NCBI GenBank assembly: GCA_023426245.1
Contig: JAFABB010000045.1
Coordinates: forward strand, 15,635-79,634
Reading direction: 5' to 3'
DNA from: Bacillota bacterium
GTDB lineage: Bacteria; Bacillota; UBA4882; UBA8346
Length of the DNA stretch: 64,000 nucleotides
This document shows, piece after piece, positions 26,101-34,868 of the stretch. The notes under the pieces were generated by a model, which did not search any database, was not told the DNA's origin, and was given only the letters and a program-made list of their open reading frames with translations. The position numbers and the translations under genes were made by a program. Position 1 is the first letter of the stretch; each line of letters starts with the position of its first letter.

Positions 26101-26363
26101 GTGAGGAACCCAAAAACTGGCCCGGCTTCACGAAGATTGCTGGGCTGATCGAATGGGCCCACTCGGCATTGGATTTCGATTGTTTCCTGGACAAAAATGG
26201 TTGGATGGTGGAACCCTCAACGGTATGACACTCGGAGTCAAGAGATGAAAAAGGGATGGATGGAGGCATTTTGATAGGGACTAATTGTTCATTGTTATTA
26301 ATAATATTGAAACTGATGCTGATTTTAATCAAAACGGAGTCACTGCCACTGTAATGACGGAGG

Positions 26364-26429
26364 ACGGCAGTCAGAGCCCGAAATGTCTGGCAAGCGGCCA
26401 ATGCCGTAAAAATACCCGTAATCGGTATG
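26364..26429 (+). pseudogene. remnant resembling dihydroorotate dehydrogenase
   Basis: Twenty-two codons read T-A-V-R-A-R and then NVWQAANAVKIPVIGM, very like the block before the phosphate-binding loop of PyrD 1B and PreA proteins (xxVWxxxxAVKIPVIGMGGI). Stops close the frame shortly before and after. With the PyrK-like remnant 260 bases upstream, this suggests a deleted pyrK-pyrD pair. Another protein-like stretch in between (EEPKNWPGFTKIAGLIEWAH, about 26100-26225) is unassigned. Confidence 0.4.
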
Positions 26430-26674
26430 AGTTTCAATATATTGTTATAGCAGCTAAAGAAGGTTAATTTCATCATAGCGTTTTAAGGTTCGCAAATTGA
26501 TGACATATGTGAGCTATGAGCTATTCCGAGTAAGGTCCACATTATGGGATGAATGAAGACAAAACATTTTCCTCCACCAAATTCCAAGCAGGATTATGAA
26601 GCCTGTTAAGGAATATGTTTATTGTTTCATCAGTGACGATACGCGCAGGTTTCGGGGCGGTTCAAGAACGCCCT

Positions 26675-26917
26675 TTACCGGTAATTACCTGAGTCAGAAG
26701 ATTCAAAATTGTTTACGATTCGGTATTTTGGCTCACTATTGATTTTCTTCTTTTTGCCCCTTGTCCATGGAAATTTTTCCGCGGACAGTGTGTATGATTC
26801 CGGTTTAAAAGTTGCAGAACGATTATCGATTCTTTCTGCGGCTTCAGAATGAAATGCATTTTGATTCGCACACCGAATCATCATAACTTTTCCCCGGTTC
26901 ATAATTGTTATTCCCAC
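26675..26917 (-). CDS. hypothetical small basic protein, doubtful
   Basis: Up to 80 residues; a start at MMIRCANQNAF (about 26884) is also possible. The middle part SATFKPESYTLSAEKFPW followed by RGKKKKINSEPKYRIVNNF is protein-like in composition, but there is no good ribosome site and no neighbour of known role. It lies in the otherwise empty stretch 26430-27123, where I recognise nothing else. Confidence 0.25.
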   Translation of the reverse strand: MGITIMNRGKVMMIRCANQNAFHSEAAERIDNRSATFKPESYTLSAEKFPWTRGKKKKINSEPKYRIVNNFESSDSGNYR

Positions 26918-27123
26918 AAGATTGCTGTTTTCATTGTGATATTGGTAAATATGGGTTGCAGATTTACAGTAGGTAACCGGTAAAAATTGAGGCTGTTTGA
27001 AGTTTAAGGATTTGTTACTAAACAGGATTCTAGTGGATTTTGTCGAAATATAAAACTCTTCTCAGACTAGAGAATTGAACTGCAATGAAATATCAACCGA
27101 CAATCGTGAAAGAGGAGTATGCA

Positions 27124-28317
27124 ATGAACTCAATTGATGAGTTAGGGAAAAAGTTTCAGATCGTCCCTGTAGGACCACTTGGAATAATTGCATTAGATGG
27201 AAGTAAGGAACTTGTAAGTTTAATCAATGATTTTATATTACGACGCCGTTTGGAGTTTATCCAAAAAAATGCGGATAGCCTCCCTTTTGTAGGTTTTATT
27301 CGAGATTCATTCCTCGTTAATTGCAATTGCACCCGTTTTGCAAATGGTGAAGGCAAAGCACAGCTGTGTGCAACGGTTCGTGGTTACGATATTTATATCA
27401 TTGCCGACGTTGGTAACTATAACTGTAAATATAATCTTTTCGGGATGGAACACCCCATGAGTCCGGATGACCATTTCCAGGACATTAAACGGACAATTGC
27501 AGCGATTGCAGGTAAGGCAAAACACCTTACGGTTATTATGCCAATGCTTTACGAGGGACGCCAACATAAGAGACAATCCAGGGAGTCGCTGGATTGTGCG
27601 ATTGCATTGCAAGAGTTAGCTAATTTAGGTGTCGATAATATCATTACTTTTGATGCCCACGATCCAAGGGTTAATAATGCGGTACCATTAAAAAGTTTTG
27701 AGAACCTCCATTCTTCCTATCAAATTATCAAAGCCCTCTTGAATACGGAAAAGGACTTGGAAATTAATAAATCCAAGATGTTAGTGGTCAGCCCGGATGA
27801 AGGGGCCATGGAACGTGCCCTATATTACGCAAGCATTCTTGGCCTTGATTTAAGTCTTTTTTATAAAAGACGTGATTACAGTACGATTGTCAACGGTAAG
27901 AATCCTATCGTAAAACATGAATTCTTGGGTGATGATGTTACCGGAAAAGATGTGTTGATTATTGATGATATGCTGTCATCCGGAGAATCGATTTTAGACA
28001 TTGCCCGAGAGCTCAAAAAAAGGAAAGCCAACCGGATCTTTATCGCTGTTACTTTTGCGTTATTTACCGAAGGAATTGAAGAGTTTGAGGAGTGTTTCAA
28101 GCAGGGGATTTTTAACCGGCTTTATGGGACGAACTTGACCTATCGCCGGGAAGAATTGCTTCAAAAATCCTGGTATGTGGATGTGAATATGTCGGAGTTT
28201 TTAGCCCATTTAATTGATATGCTGAATTTGGATCAATCCATTAGTTCTTTGTTTAATCCTTCGGAAAAGATTCATAAACTGCTGACTAATTATCGTGCCA
28301 AGACGCAACAGCAGTGA
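27124..28317 (+). CDS. PRPP-synthetase-like phosphoribosyltransferase-fold protein
   Basis: 397 residues from the ATG at 27124 after GAGGAG. The two-domain ribose-phosphate diphosphokinase layout is visible: a central VIMPMLYEGRQHKRQSRESL block, FDAHDPRVNNAVPLKSFENL, and the PRPP-binding loop KDVLIIDDMLSSGESILDIA. The sequence is longer and more divergent than housekeeping Prs (about 315 residues), with an N-terminal extension (VGFIRDSFLVNCNCTRFANG) and about 80 extra residues after the loop. It may be a specialised paralogue. Followed by a strong terminator. Confidence 0.75.
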   Translation: MNSIDELGKKFQIVPVGPLGIIALDGSKELVSLINDFILRRRLEFIQKNADSLPFVGFIRDSFLVNCNCTRFANGEGKAQLCATVRGYDIYIIADVGNYNCKYNLFGMEHPMSPDDHFQDIKRTIAAIAGKAKHLTVIMPMLYEGRQHKRQSRESLDCAIALQELANLGVDNIITFDAHDPRVNNAVPLKSFENLHSSYQIIKALLNTEKDLEINKSKMLVVSPDEGAMERALYYASILGLDLSLFYKRRDYSTIVNGKNPIVKHEFLGDDVTGKDVLIIDDMLSSGESILDIARELKKRKANRIFIAVTFALFTEGIEEFEECFKQGIFNRLYGTNLTYRREELLQKSWYVDVNMSEFLAHLIDMLNLDQSISSLFNPSEKIHKLLTNYRAKTQQQ

Positions 28318-28340
28318 ATCGAAATATTGCGTGAAGTACT

Positions 28341-28371
28341 AAGTAAGCCACGGCAGGGCCGTGGCTTACTT
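28341..28371. terminator. very strong bidirectional terminator
   Basis: A perfect 14-bp stem (AAGTAAGCCACGGC and its complement) with a 3-base loop follows the PRPP-synthetase-like gene and faces the end of the AbrB-like gene on the other strand. Confidence 0.85.
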
Positions 28372-28453
28372 TAACGTATGACGTTAATCCTACAGTTTGG
28401 GTCTATACGGTTTTATAAAAACCAATATCCAAATTTCATCGATGTTCAATCGA

Positions 28454-28705
28454 TTAGAATTCACGTTTGACTTGCTCTAGGCAATTGAAACAAACATTTT
28501 TTCCGGAAATCATTTTACCCCCACCCATATCGCCGCATAAAACACAGCCGGGTGTGTACTTTTTTAGAACAATCGATGTATTTTCTTCATCAATGAAAAT
28601 TTCCAACGGTTCTTTAATGTCAATATAGAGCTGTTCTCTTGTTTCTTTGGGGATAACAATTCGGCCTAGGTCATCTAGTTTACGTACAATTCCTGTTGTT
28701 TTCAT
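28454..28705 (-). CDS. AbrB/SpoVT-type transition regulator with zinc-ribbon tail
   Basis: 83 residues. GIVRKLDDLGRIVIPKETRE is the swapped-hairpin AbrB DNA-binding domain. The C-terminal third has CVLCGDMGGGKMISGKNVC then FNCL, two CxxC pairs likely to hold zinc. Dimers or tetramers bind AT-rich promoters and control transition-state and sporulation genes. It is divergent from the PanE-like gene, with an AT-rich 242-base gap it may autoregulate. Confidence 0.88.
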   Translation of the reverse strand: MKTTGIVRKLDDLGRIVIPKETREQLYIDIKEPLEIFIDEENTSIVLKKYTPGCVLCGDMGGGKMISGKNVCFNCLEQVKREF

Positions 28706-28947
28706 GGACCCTCACTTCTCTTTGTGGATTTTCTTCAAAAAAATAACGCTTTTTACTTTCTTTTTTTTTAAGTTAAATCCTGCTAATGATTTTTTCGTTA
28801 ACATTAACTTTAGGTAAAAAAAGCCAGGAATTGTTCATATTTCATAGAAATATAATAAAGATTGCCTTCTTCACTTCAAATCATACCATTTTTGTAAGCT
28901 TTTTAAAGATAATCAAATTAAATTCTTCAAAGGAGGTATATGGGAAA

Positions 28948-29862
28948 ATGATTCGTAAAGTGTATATATCTGGACTTGGCGCTATTGGAAGTGCCTATGC
29001 CAGCAGATTATTTGATTATAATCCCGATATCATAACGGTGATTGCTGATCCCGCGCGGATCGAGAAATATCAAAAAAATGGTGTAACTGTTAATGGTAAG
29101 GCTTATCCTTTTCGATACTGTGAGCCGGGAACTCTGACTGAGAAGGCTGACTTAATCTTGATTGCAGTCAAACAGCACCACCTTGAACAGAGTATCAAAG
29201 ATATAAATGGTTTGGTTGGAGAAGGTACGGTTATTCTTTCCTTGCTCAATGGGATCACCAGCGAAGAAAAAATTGGTGAAAGATATGGTAAAGATAAGTT
29301 GCTTCTTTCTTTTGTAGTGGGCACCGATGCGGTTCGAGAAGGTACTCATACTCATTTCTTCAATATCGGCAAAATTGTATTCGGCGAGGCCAAAAATACG
29401 ATTTATTCTTCTAAGGTTAAAGCGGTTCAGGAATTGTTTGACCACACTCAAATTCCTTACAGCATCCCAGAAGATATGCAACGCGAACTTTGGTGGAAGT
29501 TTATGATGAATGTAGGAGTTAACCAAACTTCAGCTGTACTGAGGGCTCCTTATGGAGTTTTTCAAAAAATCAGTGAAGCCCGCGACTTGATGGAGATGGC
29601 TTCTCGAGAAGTTATTTCTTTAGCCGAAAAAAAGGGGATTCATCTCACATCAGAGGATATTCGAAGATATATCGACGTGCTTGATACATTATCTCCTGAT
29701 GGGAAGACCTCAATGTTACAAGATATTGAGGCTGGACGTAAAACGGAAGTAGAGATTTTCGCTGGGACAGTTAATGATCTCGGCCGTGAATACGGCGTTG
29801 CAACTCCGGTAAATCAGGTATTGTTCCGTATGATACGGACCTTAGAGCTACAACATGAATAG
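28948..29862 (+). CDS. ketopantoate reductase family protein (PanE-like)
   Basis: 304 residues from the ATG at 28948, after AGGAGGT. VYISGLGAIGSAYASRL is the NADPH-binding GxGxxG loop. ADLILIAVKQHHLEQSI and NGITSEEKIGERYG follow the family pattern, and KFMMNVGVNQTSAVLRAPYG holds the catalytic lysine and asparagine region. The reaction would be reduction of 2-dehydropantoate to pantoate for CoA synthesis, although many family members act on other 2-oxo acids. A single gene with its own terminator. Confidence 0.85.
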   Translation: MIRKVYISGLGAIGSAYASRLFDYNPDIITVIADPARIEKYQKNGVTVNGKAYPFRYCEPGTLTEKADLILIAVKQHHLEQSIKDINGLVGEGTVILSLLNGITSEEKIGERYGKDKLLLSFVVGTDAVREGTHTHFFNIGKIVFGEAKNTIYSSKVKAVQELFDHTQIPYSIPEDMQRELWWKFMMNVGVNQTSAVLRAPYGVFQKISEARDLMEMASREVISLAEKKGIHLTSEDIRRYIDVLDTLSPDGKTSMLQDIEAGRKTEVEIFAGTVNDLGREYGVATPVNQVLFRMIRTLELQHE

Positions 29863-29870
29863 CAAACAAA

Positions 29871-29911
29871 AATCCCTCCGGAATTCTAAATTCCGGAGGG
29901 ATTTTTGTTTT
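29871..29911 (+). terminator. intrinsic terminator after the PanE-like gene
   Basis: A perfect 15-bp stem (AATCCCTCCGGAATT at 29871-29885, complement at 29889-29903) with loop CTA is followed by a T-rich run. Confidence 0.9.
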
Positions 29912-30098
29912 TGCAATATTTCATGGATGATTGCATAAAATAGAGTGCGATCAATACGAAAAAAATTGGCTAAAATTGTAATATTTGAGGATAAAAAATT
30001 TGGCAAAACACGATACTATATATAAATACATTTGATGGTGGGTGTCCCGCCCACTTTGAAATAAAAAAAAGGAGGTGAAAGCGCTTGGACGCGAAAAT

Positions 30099-30545
30099 AT
30101 GAGTTTAACACCAATCGGATTACAAATTCGCCCAGTCACCGGAGAAGATTATAATGAAGTATATCGTCTGTATCGCCAACTTATCCATACAGTCCAGTAT
30201 CGGAGCGAGAATGATTTTGCCAGAATTTTTAAGAGCTTTATGAACTCAAACGAACGGGAAGCATTTGTGGCCACAGTCCATAATCGGGTTATCGGTTTTG
30301 TTACGTTATATTATTTTGATGTTTTCCATTATTGTGGACAAATTGCCAGTATTCAGGAGTTGGTAGTAACGGAAGAATTTCGGGGGCGAGGCGTTGGAAA
30401 GGCGCTGGTCGGATTTGTAAAAGAGAAGACAACAGAGAAAAATTGCCGGGGTTTGGAAGTCGCCACAGATATGTGGCAGGGCGGGGCCAAAACATTCTAT
30501 AAAAAATGCGGTTTCCGAGGAAGAACTTTGATGATTGCCACTTAA
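30099..30545 (+). CDS. GNAT-family N-acetyltransferase
   Basis: 148 residues from the ATG at 30099. QLVVTEEFRGRGVGKALVGF-type acetyl-CoA loop is present (R-G-R-G-V-G-K), with upstream IASIQELVV beta strand and a late KTFYKKCGFRGRTLM. Substrate unknown. The strong AAGGAGGTGA (30069-30078) is 20 bases upstream, better placed for a 5-codon frame starting at TTG 30085 whose TGA overlaps this ATG. Start and stop overlap suggests translational coupling. Confidence 0.85.
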   Translation: MSLTPIGLQIRPVTGEDYNEVYRLYRQLIHTVQYRSENDFARIFKSFMNSNEREAFVATVHNRVIGFVTLYYFDVFHYCGQIASIQELVVTEEFRGRGVGKALVGFVKEKTTEKNCRGLEVATDMWQGGAKTFYKKCGFRGRTLMIAT

Positions 30546-30583
30546 TCATGAGAACGAGGATACATGACAGTCGGTAATCGGCG

Positions 30584-30610
30584 CTAGCTCATTTTGAGCT
30601 AGTTTTTTTT
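30584..30610 (+). terminator. intrinsic terminator after the GNAT gene
   Basis: CTAGCTCA and TGAGCTAG form a perfect 8-bp stem with a TTT loop, followed by eight T residues. Confidence 0.9.
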
Positions 30611-30716
30611 GGAGTCAGTTCAGACATGTAAATCTTAAATTAATGTAAAAAAACTCTCTTTAAAAAAAACAAATGGATAGGGCGTTTTTTTTAACCATCC
30701 GATCCAATGGAAAAGA

Positions 30717-30753
30717 TTGACGAAATAATGCAAAAATAGTATTCTAATATCCA
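30717..30753 (+). promoter_or_regulatory. promoter placing transcription start at the Spo0E-like ATG
   Basis: TTGACG (30717-30722) and TATTCT (30740-30745) have a 17-base spacer. The expected start of transcription falls on or next to the ATG at 30753, and no ribosome site is present, so the mRNA may be leaderless. Confidence 0.45.
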
Positions 30754-30971
30754 TGCGATACTTGAATGAAGAAATTTTAAAAATTCAAATTGAGTGCCAA
30801 AAAAAGAAAATGTACAGCTTGTCGGAAAAATACGGACTCTCATCACCGGAAGTTCTGGAACAGAGTTTGGTAGTGGATGCTTTAATCAATCAAGTCATGA
30901 GATTCCGGCTAAATTGTACGAAAAGTCTTCCAATAGCATTTTTGTCCTCCATCTTAAGGATAAAGGCATGA
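30753..30971 (+). CDS. Spo0E-like aspartyl-phosphate phosphatase
   Basis: 72 residues. EILKIQIECQKKKMYSLSEK followed by GLSSPEVLEQSLVVDALINQ matches the two-helix Spo0E family, in which the motif SQxLD lies on the second helix; here it reads SLVVD, retaining Ser and the key Asp. These small proteins dephosphorylate Spo0A~P and delay sporulation. It stands alone between terminators. Together with the AbrB-like gene it supports an endospore-forming host. Confidence 0.7.
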   Translation: MRYLNEEILKIQIECQKKKMYSLSEKYGLSSPEVLEQSLVVDALINQVMRFRLNCTKSLPIAFLSSILRIKA

Positions 30972-30984
30972 AATTAATAGTACT

Positions 30985-31008
30985 ACTCCGGTTATCCGGA
31001 GTTTTTTT
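30985..31008 (+). terminator. terminator after the Spo0E-like gene
   Basis: ACTCCGG (30985-30991) and CCGGAGT (30996-31002) form a 7-bp stem with a TTAT loop, followed by seven T residues. Confidence 0.85.
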
Positions 31009-31072
31009 ATTCCCTAAAGAGCTTTTTCTGCATCCGCACTTTCCACAAGGTATAGAGAACATTCTAAAACTA

Positions 31073-31101
31073 AAAACGAAGACATTGGTCTTCGTTTTTT
31101 T
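31073..31101. terminator. second terminator ahead of ligA
   Basis: AAAACGAAGAC (31073-31083) pairs with GTCTTCGTTTT (31088-31098) around an ATTG loop, followed by T residues. It lies 65 bases after the previous terminator with no gene between, so the pair insulates ligA from upstream transcription or ends an unseen short RNA. Confidence 0.8.
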
Positions 31102-31301
31102 AAATTCATTAAAACCTTCTTGGGATTCGAATATACAATCGCTTTGCGGCGGGATTCTCTTCAAAACCACACAAATTGCAGGATTTTTAATCTGGAATGT
31201 ATAAATATTTGTTAAAATCTAATCATCTTGAAAGAATGAAGCAAGCAACAAATGACGAATTACTCTTTTACACTGATATCCTAAGTATACCGGAGGTCAA
31301 T

Positions 31302-33323
31302 ATGGAAGTCCCCGAAGAAATCCAAACGCGTTTGGAACAACTAAAAAGAGAAATAGAACATCATAATTATTTGTATTACGTGGAAGACCAGCCTGAAATT
31401 ACCGATTATGAATATGACGCTTTGATGCGTGAACTTATTGACCTTGAGAAGGAATATCCGTCTTTGCAATCCATCGATTCTCCAAGCCAGCGGGTGGGAG
31501 GGAAGCCGCTCACGATGTTTGATTCGGTCAAACACCAAGTTCCCTTATTAAGCCTCGACAATACTTTTAGTGCCGAAGAGTTGAGAGCGTTTGACCAACG
31601 GATCAAGAAAAGCTTAAATACAAATTCTGAAATCCAATATGTTGCTGAACTTAAAATTGACGGGTTAACGGTAGCTCTTACCTATGAGAACGGTTTATTA
31701 ATTCAGGCTGCAACCCGGGGTGATGGGAGTATCGGTGAAGATGTGACCGCGAATGTCAAAACAATTAAGTCGATCCCGCTCCGACTGGCAAATGGAAGCC
31801 GGATCAATTTGGGCGTTCGGGGTGAAGTTTATATAAAAAAAGACGATTTTGAAAAATTAAACCGGGAACGTGAGCGCTTAGGAGAAGCTTTATTTGCCAA
31901 TCCCAGAAATATTGCAGCCGGTTCTCTCCGGCAGCTCGATCCCAAGATTAGCGCCGGCCGGCCTTTGGATGCTTTCTTTTACGATGTTTTATCTATTGAA
32001 GGCCGGGAGGTTGCCACTCAATGGGATGGTTTTCAATGCTTGAAAGATTTGAAGTTGAAAGTCAATCCTCATCCAAAACTTTGTGAAGGGATTGAGGAAG
32101 TCATCGAGTTCTGTGAGTATTGGACCAGCCATCGTGAAGAACTAGCTTACGAAATTGATGGGGTTGTAGTTAAAGTCAATTCTTTGCGGGAACAGTCAGA
32201 ATTGGGCTTTACCGCCAAGGCGCCGCGCTCGAAAATCGCATATAAGTTTCCGGCACAACAGGTGGAGACGAAGGTGCTGGAGATTATGGTCAATGTGGGA
32301 CGGACAGGGGCGGTGACCCCGACTGCGGTTTTGGAACCTGTCAAAGTTGCCGGGTCTACGATTAGCCGGGCAACTTTACATAATGAAGATAATATCCGTC
32401 AAAAAGATATTCGCATCGGGGATCAAGTCATCATCCAAAAAGCCGGGGACGTGATACCGGAAGTGGTTCGGTCATTACCGGAGAAAAGGACGGGCCAGGA
32501 GCGTATTTTTTTGATGCCCGAAAAATGCCCGGAATGCGGAGCTGAGGTTTTTCGCGAGACGGGGGAAGCTGTTGCCCGTTGTATTGGCGCAACTTGTCCG
32601 GCTCAATTGCGGGAAGGAATTATTCACTTTGTTTCCCGCGATGCAATGGATATCCAAGGGCTGGGCGAAGCCATTGTGATTCAGCTGATTGATGCCGGAT
32701 TGATCCATGATGTGGCCGATCTCTACCAACTCAAGTACGATGATTTGATGAAGTTGGAACGTTTTGGCGCCAAATCTGCCTCCAATCTTTTAACGGCCAT
32801 CGCTGAATCGAAAGGAAATGAATTGAGCCGGCTCCTTTTCGGGTTGGGAATCCGTCACGTAGGAGCAGGGGCGGCGCGTGAATTGGCCAGCCGGTATGGG
32901 GATTTTGAAAAATTGATTTCAGCAACCTACGATGAGCTTACCGCTATTGTTGCGATAGGCCCTAAAATCGCTGCCAGCATTGTTGAATACTTTAAAGAAC
33001 CTCATAACCGCCAACTTATCGATAAGTTAATTCAGTCGGGACTCAATACCAAGGAATCGGTGAATCATACGGAAACGCCTCCAACATTGGCCGGTAAAAC
33101 TATTGTGGTTACGGGAACTTTGGAAAAATATGGCCGTAGTGAAATTGAAGAAGTCATCCGCTTGCACGGCGGAAAGGCAGCTGCAAGCGTCAGTAAGAAT
33201 ACCGATTTTGTTGTTGTTGGGAAAGAACCGGGTAGCAGTAAAATAAAGAAAGTAGATGAACTTGGCATCAGGGTTCTCAATGAAACAGAGTTTGAAAAAT
33301 TATTGGAAACCGGGAATGTTTAA
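31302..33323 (+). CDS. ligA: NAD-dependent DNA ligase
   Basis: 673 residues from the ATG at 31302 after GGAGGT; the frame extends to 31197 but the family length fits the later start. The adenylation motif is AELKIDGLTVALTYENG with Lys118. The four-cysteine zinc finger is CPECGAEVFRETGEAVARC with CPAQ after it. Helix-hairpin-helix repeats follow, and a C-terminal BRCT domain (residues about 590-673) begins LAGKTIVVTGTLEKYG. It seals nicks during replication and repair using NAD. Next to an exonuclease with a BRCT domain of its own. Confidence 0.97.
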   Translation: MEVPEEIQTRLEQLKREIEHHNYLYYVEDQPEITDYEYDALMRELIDLEKEYPSLQSIDSPSQRVGGKPLTMFDSVKHQVPLLSLDNTFSAEELRAFDQRIKKSLNTNSEIQYVAELKIDGLTVALTYENGLLIQAATRGDGSIGEDVTANVKTIKSIPLRLANGSRINLGVRGEVYIKKDDFEKLNRERERLGEALFANPRNIAAGSLRQLDPKISAGRPLDAFFYDVLSIEGREVATQWDGFQCLKDLKLKVNPHPKLCEGIEEVIEFCEYWTSHREELAYEIDGVVVKVNSLREQSELGFTAKAPRSKIAYKFPAQQVETKVLEIMVNVGRTGAVTPTAVLEPVKVAGSTISRATLHNEDNIRQKDIRIGDQVIIQKAGDVIPEVVRSLPEKRTGQERIFLMPEKCPECGAEVFRETGEAVARCIGATCPAQLREGIIHFVSRDAMDIQGLGEAIVIQLIDAGLIHDVADLYQLKYDDLMKLERFGAKSASNLLTAIAESKGNELSRLLFGLGIRHVGAGAARELASRYGDFEKLISATYDELTAIVAIGPKIAASIVEYFKEPHNRQLIDKLIQSGLNTKESVNHTETPPTLAGKTIVVTGTLEKYGRSEIEEVIRLHGGKAAASVSKNTDFVVVGKEPGSSKIKKVDELGIRVLNETEFEKLLETGNV

Positions 33324-33392
33324 CTTGCTAGACTTAGCAGGCTTGCGCCAGGTTATTTCAGAAATTTTTAGCCGTGCAGGAAGGAATGAAGA

Positions 33393-34241
33393 ATGCTCGA
33401 TTTTACAGCGATTGATTTTGAAACGGCTCACCACGCCCGCTGGAGTATTTGCCAGGTGGGTCTGGTCAGAGTGGAAAATTCTCAAATTGTACACACTTAC
33501 TCAAGTCTGATCCAACCTCCCGATAATCAATACGTAAAATGGAATACGGCCATCCATGGCATCAGCTCTTATCTTACCAAGGAATCACCCTTTTTTCCGG
33601 AAATATGGAAAGAAATGAAGGGTTATATTGAAAACCAACTGGTGGTCGCTCATAATGTCAGTTTTGACGCCGAGTGTTTAGAACAAGCATTGCGGTATTA
33701 TCACCTCGAGATCCCGGATTTCAAAGTTGACTGCACTTACCGGAAAACCGGTGTCAGTTTAGATGTGGCCTGTTGGGGACTGGATATTAAACTCGAGAGG
33801 CATCACGATGCTCTTTGCGATGCCTTAGCGTGTGCGGATATTTATATGCGGCTTGCCAGCGGTCAGTTTCCTGATAATTCAAAAGTGAATGAAGCAAAGA
33901 GAAGCAGATCCGGCTTTAATTTCCGTGGTCATGAAAGAATTAAGGGCGAGTTATTGCGGCCAAGTCCATGGGTTGTTGATAAAAACAGCGTTTTTTTCGG
34001 TAAAAAAGTAGTTTTTACCGGAGTATTGTTTTCCATCGGGCGCGAAGAAGCCGCCAAAATCGTCAGGGATTTGGGAGCGGATGTGGATAGTGGGGTGACT
34101 TCGAAAACTAACTATGTGATTGTAGGTAGCGAACCGGGGCCGGCGAAAATGAGAAAAATTGAAAAGTACAATCAAGAGGGGAGTTCGATTACGGTCATCC
34201 ATGAAGAAGAATTCCTCAAAATAATCAAAAAGCCGGCTTAG
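33393..34241 (+). CDS. DnaQ-type 3'-5' exonuclease with C-terminal BRCT domain
   Basis: 282 residues; ATG at 33393 after AAGGAATG. DEDDh catalytic residues are Asp8 and Glu10 (AIDFET), Asp92 (NVSFDAE), His138 and Asp143 (HHDALCDA). The C-terminus from about residue 205 is a BRCT domain, KKVVFTGVLFSIGREEAAKI and TNYVIVGSEPG, similar in style to the BRCT of the ligase just upstream. It may act as a proofreading or repair exonuclease, with BRCT directing it to DNA ends or partners. Probably co-transcribed with ligA (69-base gap). Confidence 0.88.
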   Translation: MLDFTAIDFETAHHARWSICQVGLVRVENSQIVHTYSSLIQPPDNQYVKWNTAIHGISSYLTKESPFFPEIWKEMKGYIENQLVVAHNVSFDAECLEQALRYYHLEIPDFKVDCTYRKTGVSLDVACWGLDIKLERHHDALCDALACADIYMRLASGQFPDNSKVNEAKRSRSGFNFRGHERIKGELLRPSPWVVDKNSVFFGKKVVFTGVLFSIGREEAAKIVRDLGADVDSGVTSKTNYVIVGSEPGPAKMRKIEKYNQEGSSITVIHEEEFLKIIKKPA

Positions 34242-34356
34242 TTAACCCATTTTGCCATTTTGGGGATCCGGTTAAACTGAATCAGGTTGCATTCCGATGA
34301 AAATTTGGTAGTAATTTTCGGTAAAAGTATTAGCATCATAAATTCCCTGAAGATTT

Positions 34357-34388
34357 AATTCTCTAAAGAATTAATTCTCTAAAGAAGC
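34357..34388. repeat. two tandem 16-bp direct repeats upstream of gatC
   Basis: TTAATTCTCTAAAGAA occurs twice head to tail about 110 bases before the gatC start. It may be an operator pair or a simple duplication. I see no certain promoter nearby. Confidence 0.4.
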
Positions 34389-34499
34389 AGGATTTCAGGG
34401 TATGATGTATAACTTATTGGTAAATTTGGAACGGGTATGATGAATTTATCTTTTTTACTTACGGTTACTTTATCCCCCGCCCATCATGGAGGTTATTCA

Positions 34500-34799
34500 A
34501 TGTTGTTGACAAAGATTGAAGTTGAACACGTTGCTAGACTGGCCCGCTTGGAATTGAATGAAAGTGAGAAAGAAAAGTTCACCGGGCAGTTGAATGACAT
34601 TTTAGGATTTGTGGAGAAACTGGGTAAGCTTGATACCGCCTCTATTGAACCAACAGCTCATGCCATTCCGGTTACGAATGTTTTTCGGCCTGATGAGTCA
34701 GAGGTCTCACTGGACCCTGATTTGGCATTAGCCAATGCTCCTGATAGGGTTGATGATTATTTTAAGGTTCCTAAGATTTTGGAGGAAGAGGCAGAGTAG
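34500..34799 (+). CDS. gatC: Asp/Glu-tRNA amidotransferase subunit C
   Basis: 99 residues from the ATG at 34500, after GGAGG. KIEVEHVARLARLELNESEK and VTNVFRPDESEVSLDP are the conserved parts. GatC stabilises the GatA-GatB complex that converts Glu-tRNA(Gln) or Asp-tRNA(Asn) to the amide form, so the host lacks direct charging of at least one of these tRNAs. First gene of gatCAB. Confidence 0.95.
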   Translation: MLLTKIEVEHVARLARLELNESEKEKFTGQLNDILGFVEKLGKLDTASIEPTAHAIPVTNVFRPDESEVSLDPDLALANAPDRVDDYFKVPKILEEEAE

Positions 34800-34868
34800 C
34801 GATAGCTCGGCTGAAGTAAGAGACTGACGCTATAAATTCAGTGTTTTTTCCAAGAGGAGGTTTCCATA

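Noticed and set aside
25952..26476. 174-codon minus-strand frame
   Set aside because: The opposite strand carries recognisable PyrK and PyrD fragments, so this frame is a by-product of decay.
31123..31140. GGGATTCGAATA resembling a tRNA T-loop
   Set aside because: No matching acceptor, anticodon or D arms in the flanking sequence.
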